From NCBI GenBank assembly GCA_947624355.1, contig CANQKI010000003.1, forward strand, positions 1 through 64,000: a stretch of DNA of 64,000 nucleotides. Reading direction: 5' to 3'. Source of the DNA: an uncultured Clostridia bacterium (GTDB lineage Bacteria; Bacillota; Clostridia; Christensenellales; Aristaeellaceae). The position numbers and the translations under genes are program-made. This document shows, piece by piece, positions 60,446 to 64,000 of this stretch (the stretch's first letter is position 1; every line of letters begins with the position of its first letter). Under the pieces are notes generated by a model. It made no database searches. It had not been told where the DNA came from and was given only the letters and a program-made list of their open reading frames with translations.

Positions 60446-61621
60446 TCATCTTTCCGTTTGATCCGGAAACCATCCCAAGTCGTGGCAGCGGCCCAAATCC
60501 CAGGCGTCCCAGCCCACCCAGCCGGCTGTGTTGACCGTATCGGTGAGCAGCTTGTAGCTCCAGAAGATATATCCGTGGCCGCGGTTCCAGGCTGCCAGCT
60601 GCGCTGCCGCGATCGCCCTGTACAAATCCTTCTTTTCTTCGTCGCCCATGCACTCCCGGGACGACCCCTCCATACCGTTCAGCACCGTTTGACCGCCCTT
60701 GGTGTCACGCCCTGTGGCCAAAGAATTGAACAGGCACCATTCACCGCAGATCACCGGGAAATACTGTTCCATTTCTTCGACCAGCCGATAGTAATTGTCC
60801 ATGATATAGCGCACGTAGCCGGGCGCGCTTTGCTCGCAGCCCATGCCTTCGGCGTTCATCAGGTACTGATGGGTGTCCAGCCAGACGTTTTTGTAGCAAT
60901 CCTCCCGCATGAAATCCTTCCAGGCCGTCAGGTCAAAGGCGTCATGCAGCACGACGGCTTTCTCTTCCGGCATATGCTTGCGAAGCTTCCAATAGGCTTC
61001 CACATAGAACCACCGCAGGAAACCAAAGGAAATGCCGGCGCTGCCTTCAGCCACTTGGGGATCCCGGGGCTTGTAGCGGTCCTGCACATGGGCGACGCTC
61101 CACAGCCATTCGTTCATGGGTTCGTTGATGGGCTGGATGCCAAAAAGGCTTTCGTGCCGGCCGTACCGCTCCGCCAGCTTTTCCAGCAGATTGAGCACAA
61201 AATCAATCTTTTCCTGGCTTTGCGCCCATTTGCACACGCCGCTGATGCCGCTGTTGTCAAATCCGTTCTGGCCGCCCGGCACCGTATGCAGATCGATCAG
61301 GATTTTCAGCCCATACCGTTTGGCCCAGGAAAAGGCTTTGTCCAGTTCTTCGATGCAGCCGATATAGGGCGCCACGTCTCCGAAAATAAAATAGGGAATC
61401 GGGATGCGGACGGTATTCAGGCCCATGGCGCGGATACGGATAAAATCGCCTTCCGAAATGTATTCTGACCGGTGCACCCGGATACGCGCTTCATAGACTT
61501 CCTTTGGCAGCATCCGGGGAAGATCGTATTCGTCCTGCGCATCGGTGTTATAAAACAGAGCGGGACTCATCCACTTTTCCAGCACCAGCCAGTTGCCGAG
61601 ATTAACGCCCTTGATCTTCAA
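60446..61621 (-). CDS. Glycoside hydrolase family 5, exo-1,3-beta-glucanase-like (copy B)
   Basis: A 391-residue paralogue of the neighbouring GH5: KIKGVNLGNWLVLEKWMSP at the N-terminus, acid/base Glu in GIQPINEPMNE, nucleophile Glu in PVICGEWCLFNS, and LIDLHTVPGGQNGFDNSG. It carries a short insertion after GEWCLFNS (GRDTKGGQTVLNG) missing in copy A. The start is TTG 61621, with only a modest AAAGAAAG site. No signal peptide. It is the first gene of the glycan operon, behind a terminator that separates it from the GH43-AraC regulator. Confidence 0.92.
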   Translation of the reverse strand: MKIKGVNLGNWLVLEKWMSPALFYNTDAQDEYDLPRMLPKEVYEARIRVHRSEYISEGDFIRIRAMGLNTVRIPIPYFIFGDVAPYIGCIEELDKAFSWAKRYGLKILIDLHTVPGGQNGFDNSGISGVCKWAQSQEKIDFVLNLLEKLAERYGRHESLFGIQPINEPMNEWLWSVAHVQDRYKPRDPQVAEGSAGISFGFLRWFYVEAYWKLRKHMPEEKAVVLHDAFDLTAWKDFMREDCYKNVWLDTHQYLMNAEGMGCEQSAPGYVRYIMDNYYRLVEEMEQYFPVICGEWCLFNSLATGRDTKGGQTVLNGMEGSSRECMGDEEKKDLYRAIAAAQLAAWNRGHGYIFWSYKLLTDTVNTAGWVGWDAWDLGRCHDLGWFPDQTER

Positions 61622-61647
61622 TCCATCACTTTCTTTCCTGGACTTGT

Positions 61648-61679
61648 TTTATGCCCGCGCTTCAGCGAAAAAATGTCAA
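61648..61679 (-). promoter_or_regulatory. Candidate promoter of the glycan operon
   Basis: On the minus strand a consensus TTGACA (61679-61674) precedes CATAAA (61653-61648). The 20-nt spacer is too long for an ideal promoter, which fits an activator-dependent start. Confidence 0.35.
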
Positions 61680-61712
61680 ATGTGGTGGAATTCATTCCAA
61701 TATAACAATAGC

Positions 61713-61748
61713 AAAAAAAAGCGCCCGGTTTATACCATAAATCCGAGC
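61713..61748 (-). terminator. Terminator after the GH43-AraC regulator gene
   Basis: On the minus strand GCTCGGATTTAT pairs with ATAAACCGGGC around GGT (one bulged A), followed by GCTTTTTTTT. Confidence 0.8.
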
Positions 61749-61782
61749 ATTTTATCATATTTATTAGTTTTGTTGTTCGTTT

Positions 61783-64000
61783 CTACTTTTCCTTCCGGTC
61801 CCCGTATAATGCTCTGTACTGCTTTGGCGTCATGCCGGTCCATTTTTTGAAAACCTTGCCCATATGGCTCTGGGAAGAAAAAGAAAGGGATGCCGCAATA
61901 TCGTCAAGGGATTTGGCGCTGAAAATCAGTTCATGAGCCGCCGCGCGCGCCTTCTCCCGGCTGATATAGTCGATGACCGTCATCCCCGTCTCCCTTGAAA
62001 ACAGCTGAGAGAGGTATTCAGGGTTAATGTTCATGGCGGCAGCGATTTCTTTGACGGTCAGTTTGGCGGCAATTCGCTTGACGATCAATTCCCTGCATCG
62101 AATCACCAACGGGTTTTCTGTCTTAACATTATTATACTTTCTCACCGCCAAACAGTATTCCGCCTGCGCGTTTCGAAGCAGGGCACCGATCTTTTCCCAG
62201 TCCTCCTGCGCTTCGATCTGCTGGATAAACACGTCGCTCATAGAAAAGGCCACTTCCGAGGGGACGCCGCCGCGTATCGCAGTACGGGAAGAAATGCCGG
62301 TAACCACGATGGCAATATCTTTCAGGTTTCGTACTGCATCCTTTGAAACGGTGCCGACCTTATCCATTTCCAGCTCATCAAAAACTTTCAGCAGGCCCTC
62401 CAGATTCCCGGTTCGGATGCACTCCTGTTCCCGCTGCTCCTGCAGGTAGGAATTATGGCTTCTTTCGCTTTCCTGTAAATCAGCCGTAAAGGACTGCACT
62501 TTTTTTCTGATTTCTTCGTTTTGTTTCCGCATGGACGCTGTCCCCGCATTTTCCGTGTCCGCGGACGGCAAAAGCTCCGGGAGCAGATCCTGATACAAAA
62601 AGAAATCAAAGTCAGCGTATTTTTGATGCAGCAGCCGGTCCGCGCAGGTCAGGCCGACGAAGCATCCCGTGAATTCGCCGAACCGGGAATACTCATCGGA
62701 AAATTCGCTGGTATCAAAAACAGGCCCAATGGTTTTCCATCGCTTTCCGTCATCGGAATAACTGAAAAACGATTTGCGGCCTTCGATCATCAGTTTCATC
62801 CAGACCGAACCGCTTGGTGCAGGGATACGTTCATGTTCGGTCCGTTCGCCGTTTCTGATTCTGAGCACGGATAAAGCCGGCCGGCCCAGCGTATCGCTGT
62901 AATACTTCCGCAGGAAAGCGAAATTCATGTTATCGTAATACAGGATAAGCCCCGCGCTCTGCTGATAAACCTCGGGCTCAAATTCCATCCGGGTCATGAC
63001 TTTTGCGTGTACGCTGCGCAGCTTACGGGCCAGCAGGCTCACCCGGTGCAGGGAACAGCCGGATTCCTGCCCCCGCATACGAAGCCAGCCGGGACGGGCC
63101 GATAAATCGCAAAAGCTGCCTGGGGCGATTCGGGGCGCGTAATACTGAATGCCCAAACAGCCGCAGTCAAAATCGTCCCTGTCCGGAATTTGCGCCGGTT
63201 TCCAGTCGGGCAGCCCGCTTCCTTCCACAAAGGTTTCCGCCATCCTTCCGCCGGACGCCAGGCGAAGCCATCCGTCCTCCGTCCATTTCATTTTCTGGAT
63301 GGCCGTTTCCCGCCCCAAAGTGCAGCGCAGCTCCGGGGTAAAGGGCCTGGCGCACAAATGCACCAGATAGACTTCCCCCAGGCTCGTTTCCACATAGCTG
63401 CCATGGCCGCATTTTTGCAGATAACTCGCCGGGTTATAGTAATGCGGCTTTAAGTGATCCACATCCTGCCGCTCATTTCTTTCTTCCGGCGTCGCCGTGA
63501 CGATGGGATTCATTGGGTCGCTTTCATAAGGCCCGAAAGGGTTCCGGGCCCGGGCCATTGTCACGCAGTGATAGTAGCCCGTGCCGCCCTCTGCGCACAT
63601 GAGATAATAGTATTCTCCGTGCCGGGTCAGATGCGGCGCTTCCAGACATCCCCTGTCCGTGCCGCCCCGCCAGATACGCCGGGGATTTCCCCTGATTCTT
63701 TTTTCCTGCGGATCGTATTCCGCGATGCAGATTTGTCCGGGCTTTTCATAGCCCGATCTCGTTTCCCAATCGAGGGCCACCACCCATTTCCGCCCGTCCC
63801 GGTCGTGAAACAGGGAAGCGTCAAAGCCGGAGGAATGCAGATAAACAGGCTCGCTCCATGGCCCGCAAATATCTTTGGCCGTGATGAGATAATTGTCGAT
63901 GTCGAAATAGCGTGCGTTCATGGAATGCATGATCCCATACACGACATAAAACAAATCCTCATCCTCGCAATAGGTAAGACACGGCGCCCAAATGCCTTTC
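61783..64000 (-). CDS. GH43 beta-xylosidase-like enzyme fused to an AraC-family DNA-binding domain (5' end outside window)
   Basis: The frame is open to the window end, so the N-terminus is missing; 738 residues are visible. It starts inside a GH43 five-blade propeller (GIWAPCLTYCEDEDLFYVVY). The pKa-modulating Asp is kept in SSGFDASLFHD and the general-acid Glu in CLEAPHLTRHGEYYYLMCAE; the base Asp would lie beyond the window. A GH43_C2-type beta-sandwich follows (QSAGLILYYDNMNFAFLRKY; YSDDGKRWKTIGPVF). A likely coiled coil (RKQNEEIRKKVQSFTADLQE) and helical region lead to a C-terminal AraC double helix-turn-helix (LTVKEIAAAMNINPEYLSQL; TGMTPKQYRALYG). It has its own terminator and lies upstream of the glycan operon. 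Confidence 0.9.
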   Translation of the reverse strand, partial: KGIWAPCLTYCEDEDLFYVVYGIMHSMNARYFDIDNYLITAKDICGPWSEPVYLHSSGFDASLFHDRDGRKWVVALDWETRSGYEKPGQICIAEYDPQEKRIRGNPRRIWRGGTDRGCLEAPHLTRHGEYYYLMCAEGGTGYYHCVTMARARNPFGPYESDPMNPIVTATPEERNERQDVDHLKPHYYNPASYLQKCGHGSYVETSLGEVYLVHLCARPFTPELRCTLGRETAIQKMKWTEDGWLRLASGGRMAETFVEGSGLPDWKPAQIPDRDDFDCGCLGIQYYAPRIAPGSFCDLSARPGWLRMRGQESGCSLHRVSLLARKLRSVHAKVMTRMEFEPEVYQQSAGLILYYDNMNFAFLRKYYSDTLGRPALSVLRIRNGERTEHERIPAPSGSVWMKLMIEGRKSFFSYSDDGKRWKTIGPVFDTSEFSDEYSRFGEFTGCFVGLTCADRLLHQKYADFDFFLYQDLLPELLPSADTENAGTASMRKQNEEIRKKVQSFTADLQESERSHNSYLQEQREQECIRTGNLEGLLKVFDELEMDKVGTVSKDAVRNLKDIAIVVTGISSRTAIRGGVPSEVAFSMSDVFIQQIEAQEDWEKIGALLRNAQAEYCLAVRKYNNVKTENPLVIRCRELIVKRIAAKLTVKEIAAAMNINPEYLSQLFSRETGMTVIDYISREKARAAAHELIFSAKSLDDIAASLSFSSQSHMGKVFKKWTGMTPKQYRALYGDRKEK

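Overview
The window looks like a chromosomal segment of a high-GC, spore-forming member of the Clostridia. The evidence is a T-box leader on pheST, Shine-Dalgarno sites of the GGAGG type, a YhcN/YlaJ-type sporulation lipoprotein, a SPOCS+LysM spore-coat-like protein and RbsABC- and Opp-type transporters. An uncultured gut lineage near Christensenellales is my guess; no rRNA is present to test it. I see no tRNA, rRNA or CRISPR array.

Layout. 0.3-2.7 kb: a small restriction-modification locus (C-protein regulator, PD-(D/E)XK-like nuclease, DPPY-type DNA methylase) preceded by a C-box resembling the known C.Esp1396I operators. 2.9-14.2 kb: housekeeping genes (surE, RpiR regulator, flavoprotein, exonuclease, nucleoside kinase, SGNH esterase, and a nnr/acpS/P1-peptidase/trpS cluster). 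14.5-21.8 kb: TM1266-type regulator plus solute-binding protein, a TetR-controlled ABC exporter, a sugar isomerase-like protein, a membrane-anchored ImmA-type protease, an orphan fumarase beta subunit and a D,D-carboxypeptidase. 22-24.2 kb: AraC regulator divergent from an iron alcohol dehydrogenase. 24.3-27.5 kb: an AT-rich island with a second, complete Type II R-M system and transposase/AlkZ-like debris. 27.5-37.5 kb: threonine biosynthesis, an atypical response regulator, pheST and sporulation genes.

39.1-47.6 kb is the most unusual part: an Opp/Dpp-type peptide transporter operon (SBP-B-C-D-F-small membrane protein). Its OppC-like permease carries a complete seven-blade RCC1-like propeller in the extracytoplasmic loop after TM1, and its OppF-like ATPase carries a ~180-residue, largely helical insertion between Walker A and the Q-loop. 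The binding protein also has an N-terminal extension.

48.1-64 kb is a glycan-use locus on the minus strand. A regulator that fuses a GH43 beta-xylosidase-like enzyme to an AraC DNA-binding domain (cut by the window end) sits upstream of two tandem GH5 paralogues, an RbsABC-type importer, GH3, GH1 and GH78 glycosidases and beta-phosphoglucomutase. None of the five complete glycosidases has a signal peptide, so the model is import of oligosaccharides followed by cytoplasmic breakdown.
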